Positions 8,665-17,344 are shown, counted from the stretch's first letter. The stretch: 64,000 nt of DNA from Halorussus pelagicus (GCF_004087835.1 NZ_CP035119.1:992001-1056000); one strand, 5' to 3'. Numbers and translations: made by a program. The notes: a model not told the origin generated them from the letters alone.

Positions 8665-9759
8665 ATGAAGCGGCGTGCGTACCTGCGGTCGCTGACGGCG
8701 GCGGCAGGCACGGTCGGGGTCGGTGGCTGTCTGCGAACCTCCGGGAGCGACCCGACCACCACCACCGAAGAGCCGCAGTTCCGCATCGAGACCGTGACGA
8801 TGAAACTGGAGGTTCCGTGGGGTGTTGGCGTCGCGCCTGACGGCGACTTCTTCGTCACCGAGCGTCCCGGCCGCATCCAGCGCGTCGCCCGCGACACCGA
8901 CCGCAAGGAACAGGTCGCCGACCTCACCGACACGGTGGCGGCCCGCGGCGAGGGCGGCCTGCTCGGGTTCGCGCTCCATCCTGAGGACCCGGACCTCGCG
9001 TACACCTATCAGACCTACGACGGCGAGAACGGTCTCGCCAACCGCGTCATTCGCCATCGCGTCTCCGAGGAGTTCGCCCGCGAGTCGGTCGTCCTCGACG
9101 GGATTCCGGGTGCCTCCATCCACGACGGCGGCCGCATCGCGTTCGGTCCCGAAGGGAACCTCTTCGTCACGACGGGCGACGCCAGCGAGGGGTCGCTCGC
9201 ACAGGACCGCGACTCACTTGCCGGGAAGGTACTCAGGCTGACGCCCGAGGGCGAACCTCATCCGGACAACCCCTTCGACAACGCCGTCTTCACCTACGGC
9301 CACCGAAACCCGCAGGGGCTGGCGTGGCGCGACGGAACCCTCTACGCCACGGAACACGGGCCGTCCACCGACGACGAAATAAACGTCCTCCGCGCGCGGA
9401 ACAACTACGGCTGGCCGGACGCGAAGGGACCGAGCGACGACGACGAGTTCACCGACCCCGTCGCGTCCTACACGCCGACCGTCGCGCCCGGAAGCGCAAC
9501 CTTCTACGACGGTCCGGTCGAGGACTGGCGGGGAGACTTCTTCTTTGGCACGCTCGCGGGAACGCACCTCCGGCGTGTGCGAATCGACGACGGCGGGGAA
9601 GTCGTCGAACAGGAACGACTGCTCGATGGAGAGTACGGCCGTCTTCGGACCGTATTCACTGGACCGGACGACCACCTCTACGTCACGACCAGTAACGACG
9701 ACGGTCGGGGGACGCCCGCACCCCAAGACGACCGCGTACTCCGAATTCAGCCGGTCTGA
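8665..9759 (+). CDS. PQQ-dependent sugar dehydrogenase-like lipoprotein
   Basis: The 364-residue protein begins with a Tat-type lipoprotein signal (MKRRAYLRSL, lipobox VGGC with Cys about 22). A six-bladed propeller of the soluble aldose sugar dehydrogenase/GSDH family follows. Recognisable blocks are VPWGVGVAPDGDFFVTERPG, the HDGGRIAFGPEGNL blade and GHRNPQGLAW. Members oxidise sugars with PQQ, or act as sugar-binding propellers, outside the membrane. It is convergent with the arylsulfotransferase-like gene. Confidence 0.82.
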   Translation: MKRRAYLRSLTAAAGTVGVGGCLRTSGSDPTTTTEEPQFRIETVTMKLEVPWGVGVAPDGDFFVTERPGRIQRVARDTDRKEQVADLTDTVAARGEGGLLGFALHPEDPDLAYTYQTYDGENGLANRVIRHRVSEEFARESVVLDGIPGASIHDGGRIAFGPEGNLFVTTGDASEGSLAQDRDSLAGKVLRLTPEGEPHPDNPFDNAVFTYGHRNPQGLAWRDGTLYATEHGPSTDDEINVLRARNNYGWPDAKGPSDDDEFTDPVASYTPTVAPGSATFYDGPVEDWRGDFFFGTLAGTHLRRVRIDDGGEVVEQERLLDGEYGRLRTVFTGPDDHLYVTTSNDDGRGTPAPQDDRVLRIQPV

Positions 9760-9804
9760 GTTCCGTCCTCCTGGCGTTCTTCGTTTGGTATGCTCGCCGT
9801 CGTG

Positions 9805-11073
9805 CTACACGTCACGGACGATAGCAGTGCCCACTTCGAGCACGAACAGCAGCACACAGACCGCCAGTCCCGCGAGCGTCAGGAGTTCGGGGAGCTTCAT
9901 CCACGCCGGGAAGACGAACGCGGCGTAGGCCTCCACCTGCTTGAGCGAGCTTTCGACCGAGTTGACATCGCTGTGGCGACTGCCGAGTTCGGTTCCGGGG
10001 ACCGTCTCGTGGTCCTCTTCGGGCACCGAGAGTCGGTCGGCGGTGTAGGGCATCTGGACGCCTTCGTACGTCCAGACGACCTCGCTGCGTTCGTTTATTT
10101 CCACGACGCGGTTGTTGAAGGTGTCCACGATGAGCGTGTTGCCGTTCGGGAGACGGTCGGCGTCGCGGGGCCAGTGGAGCAGGCCTCGGCCGCCGTACTG
10201 CCAAAGGACTTCGTCGGTCGTCGCGTTCAGTTCGACCACGCGGTCGTTTCCGCTGTCGGCGACCAGCACCGTTCCGTTTCGTAGCTTATAGGGGTTGTGC
10301 TGGTGGTCGAGAGTGTCCGTTTCGCCGGGTTCGCCGACGACGTTCGTGATATTCTTCGTCTCAGGGTCAACCTCGATTACTACGTCGAAGTTCCGGACCG
10401 AGAGCTGGAAGTTGCCGTTGTCCAACTTGTCGATGTCGTTCATGTGGGTCCAGTCGGCCTCGCCGCCGGGGTCGTCGGGACCGCCGTACTCCTCGTGAAA
10501 CTTGGTGCCCTCCGAGAGGTGGTTTTCGGCCTGCCACTCCCAGACGATTCCGCCGGACTGGTTCACCGTGAACGCCCGGTCGTTGCCCATATCCACGATG
10601 GCGGTGTTACCGTTGTCGAGTCGGTCCACGTCGTGGACCTCGTGGTGGGTGATGTACTCGTCGTACCACGAGTGTTCCCAAACGACTTCTTTGGTCTCGT
10701 AGTCGAGTTCGAGGACCTTCGACTCGATGCACTGGTCGGACGCGACGACGAGTTGGTCGTCCGGGCAGTCCTCGGGCGAAAGCTTGGTCGTCACGCCCAC
10801 CAGGAAGTTGCCGTTGTCCAACTGTTCACCGTCGAACACCCGCGAGTTCGGCGGGTCGTACTTCCAGACGACCTCGTTGTCCTCGTTCACTTCGAGTAGT
10901 TTACCGTCGAGACCGTAGCTCTGGACGCTGATGAGCGTGTGGCCTTCGTACGGCCCGTCGGCCGCCGAGGTCGCCGACACGCCCTGATTCGCGGCCAACC
11001 CCTGCGCGCCGAGCGCCAGTCCTAGCAGAAGTGCGACCCACGCGAGATAGCGCATCCGACGACGTCGCTTCAT
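9805..11073 (-). CDS. Arylsulfotransferase (ASST)-like beta-propeller, membrane-anchored
   Basis: The 422-residue protein has a signal/anchor at 8-28, then repeated propeller blades with the D-x-L-x-N-G-N pattern (DRLDNGNTAIVD, DRLPNGNTLIVD). A C-terminal transmembrane helix lies near 395-415. The family is arylsulfate sulfotransferase/PQQ-like propellers that face the outside. Whether it transfers sulfate is not shown by the sequence. A homologue at 53361-54815 has a different anchoring tail. An internal Met at residue 7 could also start. Confidence 0.75.
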   Translation of the reverse strand: MKRRRRMRYLAWVALLLGLALGAQGLAANQGVSATSAADGPYEGHTLISVQSYGLDGKLLEVNEDNEVVWKYDPPNSRVFDGEQLDNGNFLVGVTTKLSPEDCPDDQLVVASDQCIESKVLELDYETKEVVWEHSWYDEYITHHEVHDVDRLDNGNTAIVDMGNDRAFTVNQSGGIVWEWQAENHLSEGTKFHEEYGGPDDPGGEADWTHMNDIDKLDNGNFQLSVRNFDVVIEVDPETKNITNVVGEPGETDTLDHQHNPYKLRNGTVLVADSGNDRVVELNATTDEVLWQYGGRGLLHWPRDADRLPNGNTLIVDTFNNRVVEINERSEVVWTYEGVQMPYTADRLSVPEEDHETVPGTELGSRHSDVNSVESSLKQVEAYAAFVFPAWMKLPELLTLAGLAVCVLLFVLEVGTAIVRDV

Positions 11074-11236
11074 GCTTTCTACTGTCCACTCGCCGGATTA
11101 AGCGTTGCCGGTCTGTGACGACGGACACACCGCAGTCGAGTCCCGTCAAGCACGTCTGATTGAATCGGTCCAGTCGAACCGGTCCCGTCTCGACACCGAC
11201 AGAAGAGAAAAGTACCATGACATCATATACCAAGAT

Positions 11237-11509
11237 ATGGGCGTTTGGGGTTGGGTCGTCCTCTACGTACTCCTCTTCTCGCTCGTCCAGTTGCTCATCT
11301 ACCGATATCTTCGCAGCGACGAGGACGCACCGCTGTTTCGCTCGACGCCGACGAACCGCGAGTCGATATCCATCGAGGATGTCCGGGACTTCGAGGACCG
11401 ACAGCGAAGCGACGACCCCTCGGTCGTCGTCTGCCCGCGGTGCGGCGCGGAGAACGACACCGGCTACACCTACTGCCGGAACTGCGTGAGTCCGATGGCG
11501 GCGCCGTAA
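11237..11509 (+). CDS. Single-pass membrane protein with C-terminal zinc ribbon
   Basis: The 90-residue protein has an N-terminal membrane helix (residues 4-21) and a C-terminal zinc ribbon CPRCGAENDTGYTYCRNC (about 66-83), with two CxxC knuckles. The ATG at 11237 is chosen because upstream sequence in the open frame (from 11105) is not protein-like. The zinc ribbon should face the cytoplasm. The function is unknown; it lies 47 bp before the Nmad3-like gene on the same strand. Confidence 0.68.
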   Translation: MGVWGWVVLYVLLFSLVQLLIYRYLRSDEDAPLFRSTPTNRESISIEDVRDFEDRQRSDDPSVVVCPRCGAENDTGYTYCRNCVSPMAAP

Positions 11510-11556
11510 CTCCTAACGACAGTCCTTTCTCGGTGGCACACCTCGACACATTTCGA

Positions 11557-12270
11557 ATGCCACGCGCCGTCGCCATCAACGTCGGAGCCAACACGAACGC
11601 GCCGGGCGTCCGCGGACCCATCTACCCCGACGGCCGCTTCGAGTTCGTTCCGATTCCCGAGGACGCACCGACCGACCGCGCTGTCCCGACGTACGCCGAA
11701 CTCACCCTCGACACTGAACTGCCCGAGGGGACCGCCGACACACCGGTCCACCTCGACCCGGAGTTCGCCGAGTACCCCGAGTGCGAGACCTACACCTACG
11801 GCGACCCCCACGGCGTGAAAGCCCGACCGCTCCTCGATTTGCGAGAAGGCGACTACGCGCTGTTCTACGCGACGCTGACGACCCGCGACGAACCTGAAAA
11901 GGAGTGGATTTCGCCCGACTGGGGCGCGTACCTCGTCGGGCAGTTCCGACTCGCGCGCGACCCGCTTTCCGGCGAGGAGTACGCTGACCTCCCCGCCGCG
12001 GAACGCCGACGCTTCCGGAACAACGCCCACGTCAAGCGCGAGGAGTTCGACGCCGCGGTCCTACTGGCGGGCGACGACGAGGACTCCGGTCTCTACGAGA
12101 CGGCGGTCCCGCTGAGTTCGCCCGAGCAGGGTTCCGAGGCGAACCGCATCGTCACCGACCTATCGAGCGACTCCGGGAAGGGTCCGTGGTGGCGTCGCCC
12201 GATGGCGTTCGGCGAGGACGAGACTGCCGAACTGTTGGGACGAAACGATTCTCCGAGTTTGCGCTCGTGA
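11557..12270 (+). CDS. Nmad3-like protein (putative nucleotide-modification-associated)
   Basis: The 237-residue protein begins MPRAVAINVGANTN and contains PIYPDGRFEFVPIPE (about 22-36). This resembles the SPI-x-PDG-x(5)-PIP start of the Nmad3 family, which has been proposed from gene context to associate with DNA base modification. A later block KEWISPDWGAYLVGQF is also typical of haloarchaeal members. The family's activity is not established. No methylase or phage gene is nearby. The frame is open further upstream, but the family start is the ATG at 11557. Confidence 0.6.
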   Translation: MPRAVAINVGANTNAPGVRGPIYPDGRFEFVPIPEDAPTDRAVPTYAELTLDTELPEGTADTPVHLDPEFAEYPECETYTYGDPHGVKARPLLDLREGDYALFYATLTTRDEPEKEWISPDWGAYLVGQFRLARDPLSGEEYADLPAAERRRFRNNAHVKREEFDAAVLLAGDDEDSGLYETAVPLSSPEQGSEANRIVTDLSSDSGKGPWWRRPMAFGEDETAELLGRNDSPSLRS

Positions 12271-12577
12271 GGGGGCAACTGAGTCGGCGTGTAGCGTTCA
12301 AATCGTAGAGTTCTGATCGGCAGTCAGATTCTAACGGAATCTGAGACGCTTCGCGTGTTCATCGTACCCTCGCGTCCTACATCCCTGGGGACAGTACCGT
12401 CGAGAACAACGAGATGCAGTGGACGCGTTCTGGGTGCATTGCGATACCGGTTCGACACGTCCCACCACCAACGCGTGAACTCGCCCCATTAATTCTAAAA
12501 TCAGAGCCTCGAATACAATATGGGTGCAGTATGTTAAGCATTAAGAAATATATACGACGATACTTAATTTAGAAACG
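12271..12577. other. Intergenic region, lower GC, with one perfect hairpin
   Basis: The 307 bp hold no convincing gene. A perfect 8-bp inverted repeat with a 5-base loop (TCAGATTC-TAACG-GAATCTGA) lies at 12324-12344 and could be a terminator or RNA hairpin. GC falls sharply after about 12480, marking the left side of the low-GC patch that carries the next two genes. Short frames in 12360-12490 resemble no family I recognise. Confidence 0.5.
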
Positions 12578-12585
12578 TTTAATAT
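12578..12585 (+). promoter_or_regulatory. TATA box for the Cys-rich preprotein gene
   Basis: TTTAATAT is centred about 25-27 bp before the TTG at 12606. The spacing fits a leaderless transcript starting at or next to that TTG and supports it as the true start. Confidence 0.5.
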
Positions 12586-12605
12586 GCAGAGATAGTGATC
12601 TCGCG

Positions 12606-13430
12606 TTGATATCTGAGAAAAAAGATATCACCAGACGGAAGATGTTGCTGGCTGCGAGCGGCCTCGGTAGTACAATGGTTGGGTATCCCGTGGCAGCCGC
12701 GGGTGACACCGGGGATTCAGACGAGACGACGACCGAGGATGATGAGACTACCGAAGAAGAACTGAAGAAGAGTCTCGAGGAGATGGACCTGCATTTGGCA
12801 AGCCAAGCCGCTGGGGTCCAGTCCAACGCGGTAGATCAACCTTCGAACTCCGCCGATGACGCGAAAATATACGTTGGACAGAACAAAAACGCGAAGACGG
12901 CAACAGCCAAACCGTACGCGATTGAGAGTTTCGAGGAGTTCAAGAATCGAGAGGCTCCGGTGGGGTTCAGCCCGGATAACTCTCAGGGTTGGTCAAGCCC
13001 TTCGACGAACGTCGTTTCCACGTCGTCTGATAATAAAACATACGTCAAAAGAACAACTACCCTGAACTTTGACGGGATACCAAAGTTCGAGTTCGGTGTT
13101 GGGTTAGGAGTGAAGTTCAGTTTCGACTTCAAGGGCGTTTCAGCGAGTATTACGGTTGACCTCTATCTCGGTGCTGCCACGATCACCGTTTCCAGTTTCG
13201 GAATTGGAGTCGGTGTCACGGACAAGGGGCTTTGTCTCAAAGACTGGAGTACCAAATATTACGGCGTGAAGATGACCGGAAGCATCTGCGTGAGCGCCAG
13301 TCTCACGGAGTCTAGCCTTTCCATCGGTCTCTCGCCGAAGGTCTGTGCAAACCCGTGTCCGACGAAAGGATTTAATTGCCCGATTTGTAAAGGTGTGAGC
13401 CTCAACGGAATTTCGATTCCCGTCCCCTAA
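12606..13430 (+). CDS. Tat-exported preprotein with Cys-rich C-terminus (halocin-like candidate)
   Basis: The 274-residue protein probably starts at TTG 12606: an in-frame stop lies at 12594, and the next ATG (12642) would remove the twin-arginine motif DITRRKMLL. The acidic linker (about 33-60) is followed by a beta-rich glycine region (about 150-205). All six cysteines (210, 228, 247, 251, 258, 261) lie in the last 65 residues, ending in an NPCPTKGFNCPICKG block. The layout of Tat signal, spacer and Cys-rich tail recalls the halocin C8 precursor, though the sequence is not obviously the same. The function is inferred only from layout. Confidence 0.6.
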   Translation: MISEKKDITRRKMLLAASGLGSTMVGYPVAAAGDTGDSDETTTEDDETTEEELKKSLEEMDLHLASQAAGVQSNAVDQPSNSADDAKIYVGQNKNAKTATAKPYAIESFEEFKNREAPVGFSPDNSQGWSSPSTNVVSTSSDNKTYVKRTTTLNFDGIPKFEFGVGLGVKFSFDFKGVSASITVDLYLGAATITVSSFGIGVGVTDKGLCLKDWSTKYYGVKMTGSICVSASLTESSLSIGLSPKVCANPCPTKGFNCPICKGVSLNGISIPVP

Positions 13431-13626
13431 TGCGATTCTGGTGAGCTGATTCAAGTCAGCGGCTCTTCCCACTTTTTCTTACAGAATGTAATAATCGAAA
13501 CCGCAATCCCGTTGTTGAAACGCCAATTATAATCGCCCTACATTCTAATCCCATAAGATATTAGCATATAAGATTGCTAGCTTCTTTGTCGATAGATACT
13601 AACGGTGTCAAATCCTGCACCCACGT

Positions 13627-14436
13627 ATGGTTGGCATAGGTGCGCTTATTATATACGCGCTGCTGCTCATACCTGCGATATACTACGGGAACCTGCTAGT
13701 GAAGAGTTGCAGGATATACTACAAACTGTACTTGGCAAACCATTACGACCGCGGAGAAATAATCGATGGCGAACCGGCAGCGATTGAAGGAACTGTTAGC
13801 GTAGACGAGTCTGCGTATGCGGCCGACTCCGTGGTTGAAAATACCGGCTCGAAGGTTGGGTCCTATCTCTGGCGGTCTACGTTTCCGACGATGCTAAACA
13901 GCATAGATCTCAAGAACAGAGAAGTAAAAGAACATACGGTCACAGACGAATCCGGGATGGAGTTTGGCGGATTCATCGTCGCCAAAGACGGCAAAAAGGT
14001 CCGCGTCGATTTGAGTTGGCTTCTCGACGTTCACGACGGTACTCGGTTGTCAGAGTTGACTATCTCCAGCACAAGAACCCCGCGTAAGTTCCGTCCACAT
14101 CTCTGGAAATCACCGTTCGTTCACATTTCGGAGGCGAAGACGACGCGGACGGTAGAAGAGGTGAACGATATTATCAACGGGTACGACGACATTCCACCGA
14201 GCGAACACCATATCGAATCGAAGCCGATACGCGACGGTACAACTCTCGCGGTATGTGGCAACATTCGAATCGAGGACGGTTCACCTGTCATCTATGGGTC
14301 CGATTCGTTACCGCTGGCGATCTCGGATCAGGGGTTCGAGGGACTTCGTCGAAAGATTCTGTTCCGAATCGGAAAATACAGCTTTGTAACCTTCCTGTGG
14401 TTGGGAGTCGTTGCGACGATCTGGGTTTATTCCTGA
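13627..14436 (+). CDS. GIDE/BAM-like membrane protein
   Basis: The 269-residue protein has an N-terminal transmembrane helix (about 3-22), a soluble middle domain and a C-terminal helix (about 248-267). The arrangement and the blocks GEPAAIEGTVSV and EFGGFIVAKDGKKVRVD resemble the beside-a-membrane (GIDE) domain, which in eukaryotic MULAN precedes a RING finger. No RING is present here. The gene follows the Cys-rich preprotein by 196 bp of AT-rich DNA and could be an immunity or membrane-stress partner, but that is speculation. Confidence 0.6.
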   Translation: MVGIGALIIYALLLIPAIYYGNLLVKSCRIYYKLYLANHYDRGEIIDGEPAAIEGTVSVDESAYAADSVVENTGSKVGSYLWRSTFPTMLNSIDLKNREVKEHTVTDESGMEFGGFIVAKDGKKVRVDLSWLLDVHDGTRLSELTISSTRTPRKFRPHLWKSPFVHISEAKTTRTVEEVNDIINGYDDIPPSEHHIESKPIRDGTTLAVCGNIRIEDGSPVIYGSDSLPLAISDQGFEGLRRKILFRIGKYSFVTFLWLGVVATIWVYS

Positions 14437-14660
14437 GGTCAGTTTTCTCAGCGTAGTCTTGATGTTTTGTGGATTCACCGACAGTCGTCGTCTAGTTGCT
14501 GAGCGGTTTGCGGTGGGTGCGGTAGTCTTCGCGTTGGCGTGGGTTCAATCGACGTGCAGTCTCGTCGGCGTCGATTTTCCGAGGTACCCGATGAGCGTTT
14601 CCCATCGATTTAGTGGATCACTAGCTTTTGCCGAAAATCGGGCCGAGAAGGGTTGTGTGA

Positions 14661-14731
14661 TGCGCCGACCGGGAGTTGAACCCGGGCTATGAGCTTGGGA
14701 AGCTCATGTCCTACCACTAGACCACCGGCGC
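14661..14731 (-). tRNA. tRNA-Gly (anticodon CCC)
   Basis: A full cloverleaf is visible on the minus strand. The acceptor stem is GCGCCGG paired with TCGGCGC (one G-U), the D arm contains GTGGTAGGAC, the anticodon stem-loop is TGAGC-TTCCCAA-GCTCA, the T arm is CCGGG-TTCAACT-CCCGG, and the discriminator is A. The anticodon is CCC. CCA is not encoded and there is no intron. The gene is 71 nt long. Confidence 0.93.
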
Positions 14732-14863
14732 GCGCTCGTTTCACTCGCTTGCGCCGCGCATCGACGGACTTCGTCCGCCTCAACACCGGCGCACTGCGCT
14801 CACTTCGTTCGCTCGTGCGCCGAGGCTCGAAAACGCGTCGCGTTTTCTCACCACCGGCGCGCG
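14721..14863. repeat. Palindrome cluster bounded by a 14-bp direct repeat of the tRNA-Gly 5' end
   Basis: ACCACCGGCGCGCG occurs at 14721-14734 (the 5' end of the tRNA plus flank) and again at 14850-14863. Between the copies lie several hairpin-forming runs: GACGGACTTCGTCCGC, GCGCTCACTTCGTTCGCTCG and AAAACGCGTCGCGTTTT. A third partial copy, CACCGGCGCACTGCGCTC, lies near 14786. No gene is seen here. It may be a repeat hot spot or a trace of integration at the tRNA. Confidence 0.5.
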
Positions 14864-14973
14864 ACGACTCCATTCATCTTTTCTCTTGCCCGCCACTTCA
14901 ACGTAGCGCTTCAACCCCACCCACGACCGCGCGCGCCTGCCCATTCGTCCAGAAATATCGACCTGACACACGT

Positions 14974-14981
14974 CTTTTAGT
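14974..14981 (+). promoter_or_regulatory. TATA box for nadE
   Basis: CTTTTAGT is centred about 27 bp before the nadE ATG at 15004, which fits a leaderless transcript. Confidence 0.55.
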
Positions 14982-15003
14982 CGTCGCCTTCGTAGTCGTC
15001 ACC

Positions 15004-15801
15004 ATGCTCGACCTGCGACTCTCGGAGTCGGAACTCGAAGCGCGCCGGGACCACCTCGTCCAGTTCATCCGCGACACGGCCGACGCCGCGGGCACCGACC
15101 GAGCGGTCCTCGGTCTCTCGGGGGGCATCGATAGCACGCTCACGGCCCATCTCGCTGTCGAGGCGCTCGGCGAGGACAATCTCCACGGTCTCGTGATGCC
15201 GGGCGAGGTCAGCAGCGAGGACAACATGAGCGACGCCGAGTGGGTCGCACAGGAGTTAGAAATCACCTACGACATCTTCGAGATAAACCCCATCGTGGAC
15301 CAGTTTCTCGACACCTACTCGGAGGCGGAAGGCGACCAGTTGGCGGTCGGCAACGCCCGCGCCCGAACGCGGGCCGTCCTGAACTACCTCGTCGCCAACC
15401 ACGAGAACGCGCTGGTACTTGGCACCGGCAACCGGAGCGAGGCGCTGGTGGGCTACTTCACGAAGTACGGCGACGGCGCGGTGGACTGCCACCCAATCGG
15501 GAACCTCTACAAACAGCAGGTCCGGCAACTCGCCGCGCACGTCGGTGTCCCCGACGAACTGGTCGAGAAACCACCGACAGCCGGTCTCTGGGCGGACCAG
15601 ACCGACGAAGAGGAGTTGGGCATCGACTACGATAGCCTCGACGCCATCCTCGCGCTCCACGTTGACGGCCCGCTCTCTGTCGCGGCGACCGCCACCGAAC
15701 TCGACGACGTGACCGAAGAACAGGTCCGAACAGTCGGAGAGATGTACGAACGGAGCGAGCACAAGCGTCGCGTGCCGCCGTCGCCCGACCCGCTCGACTG
15801 A
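15004..15801 (+). CDS. nadE: NAD+ synthase, ammonia-type
   Basis: The 265-residue protein carries the PP-loop SGGIDS at residues 39-44. Further family blocks are VGNARARTRAVLNYLAN-like sequence, GTGNRSEALVGYFTKYGDG and KPPTAGLWADQTDEEE. It amidates deamido-NAD with ATP and ammonia; no glutaminase domain is present. The open frame runs 105 codons further upstream, but the family start and the TATA spacing both choose ATG 15004. Confidence 0.93.
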   Translation: MLDLRLSESELEARRDHLVQFIRDTADAAGTDRAVLGLSGGIDSTLTAHLAVEALGEDNLHGLVMPGEVSSEDNMSDAEWVAQELEITYDIFEINPIVDQFLDTYSEAEGDQLAVGNARARTRAVLNYLVANHENALVLGTGNRSEALVGYFTKYGDGAVDCHPIGNLYKQQVRQLAAHVGVPDELVEKPPTAGLWADQTDEEELGIDYDSLDAILALHVDGPLSVAATATELDDVTEEQVRTVGEMYERSEHKRRVPPSPDPLD

Positions 15802-15836
15802 GCGCGGTCCGTCCATTCCTGCCCTCCGTCACGGGG

Positions 15837-15844
15837 TTTATCAA
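15837..15844 (+). promoter_or_regulatory. TATA box for the M50 gene at 15869
   Basis: TTTATCAA is centred about 28 bp before ATG 15869, consistent with a leaderless transcript. Confidence 0.55.
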
Positions 15845-15868
15845 CGCTCGAACCGTAGCGAATCTCGA

Positions 15869-16993
15869 ATGGGTTCGACCGACCCGCCCGAAGACGGTCC
15901 ATCGCTGGAGCGCCTCAGCGCCGTATTTCGCGTCTACGAAGCCCACCGCGACGGCGACCGACTCGTGTACTACGGCGAACCGCTGGTCTCCCAAGAGCGC
16001 CTGCTCGAAGCGACGTGGCCGCTCTTCCGCGAACACGGCTACGAAGTGCAACTGACCACCGAAACCGGCGAGTACGTCCTCGTCGCCGAACCCACCGACA
16101 ACAGCATCGACGGGATTCCGTGGACCAACGTCGCCCTGTTCGTGCTGACGGTCGTCTCGACGCTGTGGGCCGGGCGAGCGTGGTACCACATCGACCCGCA
16201 GACGCTCTCCCAGAATCCGCTGGCAATTCTGCAGGCATGGCCGTTCATGGCGGCGGTTCTCGGCGTCCTGGCCACACACGAACTCGGCCACTACGTCATG
16301 ACGCGCTATCACGGCGTGGACGCGAGTCTTCCCTACTTCATCCCCATGCCGAGTCTCATCGGGACGATGGGCGCGGTTATCCGGATGAAAGGCCAGATGC
16401 CCGACCGGGAAGCGCTATTCGACATCGGCGTCGCCGGACCGCTGGCAGGCTTGGTGGCCACCATCGCCGTGACCGCCATCGGTCTCTCGCTCCCGCCCGA
16501 AACGGTTCCCCAGAGCGTGATGGCCAACCCGAACATGATCGAAATCGAGTTCGGCTATCCGCCGCTGCTCGAACTCATCGCCGCGATTCTGGGCGAACCG
16601 ACGAGTTACGGGCCGGGCCAGTCGGTCAACCCGGTCGTCATCGGCGGGTGGGTCGGGATGTTCGTCACGTTCCTCAACCTCATCCCGGTTGGTCAACTCG
16701 ACGGCGGCCACATCGTCCGGGCAATCGTGGGCGAACAACAGGAGCGAGTCGCCGCGCTCGTCCCGGTCGCGCTCTTCGGACTCGCGGCCTACGTCTTCTA
16801 CATTGAGGAGGTCAGCAACGCCTCGGTGCTGTGGGTGTTCTGGGGCCTGCTGGCGACTTACGTCGCCTACGTCGGCCCGGCCAACCCCATCGACGAGGAG
16901 GGACTGGACGCCAAGCGGAAGGTCATCGGCGTCCTGACGTTCGTGCTGGGAATTCTCTGTTTCACGCCGGTTCCCATCGAGATAATTACGTGA
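15869..16993 (+). CDS. Site-2 protease family (M50) membrane metalloprotease
   Basis: The 374-residue protein has a soluble N-terminal domain (about 1-85), then six or so membrane helices. The zinc motif HELGH is at 137-141, and the second motif PVGQLDGGH is near 270. A hydrophobic hairpin with PMPSLIGTMGAVIRM lies between them. There is no PDZ domain. This type is common in haloarchaea and plants (EGY-like). It cleaves membrane proteins; the substrate is unknown. A decayed M50 relative follows at once. Confidence 0.87.
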   Translation: MGSTDPPEDGPSLERLSAVFRVYEAHRDGDRLVYYGEPLVSQERLLEATWPLFREHGYEVQLTTETGEYVLVAEPTDNSIDGIPWTNVALFVLTVVSTLWAGRAWYHIDPQTLSQNPLAILQAWPFMAAVLGVLATHELGHYVMTRYHGVDASLPYFIPMPSLIGTMGAVIRMKGQMPDREALFDIGVAGPLAGLVATIAVTAIGLSLPPETVPQSVMANPNMIEIEFGYPPLLELIAAILGEPTSYGPGQSVNPVVIGGWVGMFVTFLNLIPVGQLDGGHIVRAIVGEQQERVAALVPVALFGLAAYVFYIEEVSNASVLWVFWGLLATYVAYVGPANPIDEEGLDAKRKVIGVLTFVLGILCFTPVPIEIIT

Positions 16994-17088
16994 CCCCACG
17001 GGACCGTTGCACTAGTACCTTTCCGCGCACGGCGATAGAGAGATAGTCCGTCCAGCAGAGACAATCGCGGTTACTGCGAAGGGTTGCT

Positions 17089-17340
17089 ATGTGAAACTAC
17101 AGAGTCGCAACGATTTGGGGCATTCCGATCAACGTCTCGTTGCTGGTCTTTCTCCCCGTACTCGCGTGGCTCATCGGAATCGCCGCGGCCGTCGGCCTGT
17201 TCGTCAGCGTCACGGTCCACGAACTCGGCCACTCGTGGGCGGCCAGCCGATACGGTGGCGAGACCGAATCCATCACGCTCTGGATTCTCGGCGGTCTCCA
17301 CAGTTCTGGCTATCAGTCGCGTGTGGAGAAACGCTTCGCT
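17089..17340 (+). pseudogene. Decayed M50 metalloprotease (second family type)
   Basis: The frame from ATG 17089 reads M-stop-NYRVATIWGIPINVSLL, then hydrophobic helices, VTVHELGHSWAASRYGG and SITLWILGG. This is the start of the M50 branch that often carries CBS domains. Three defects are visible: a TGA at codon 2, a shortened segment between the first two helices (PVLAWLIGIAAAVGLF), and loss of everything after ILGG, where the sequence runs into the end of thiL. It is probably not functional. Confidence 0.75.
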
Positions 17341-17344
17341 CCGC

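Noticed and set aside
12360-12490. Possible transposase remnant
   Set aside because: A frame with ENNE-like residues looked transposase-like at first, but no DDE or HUH motif and no terminal repeats were found.
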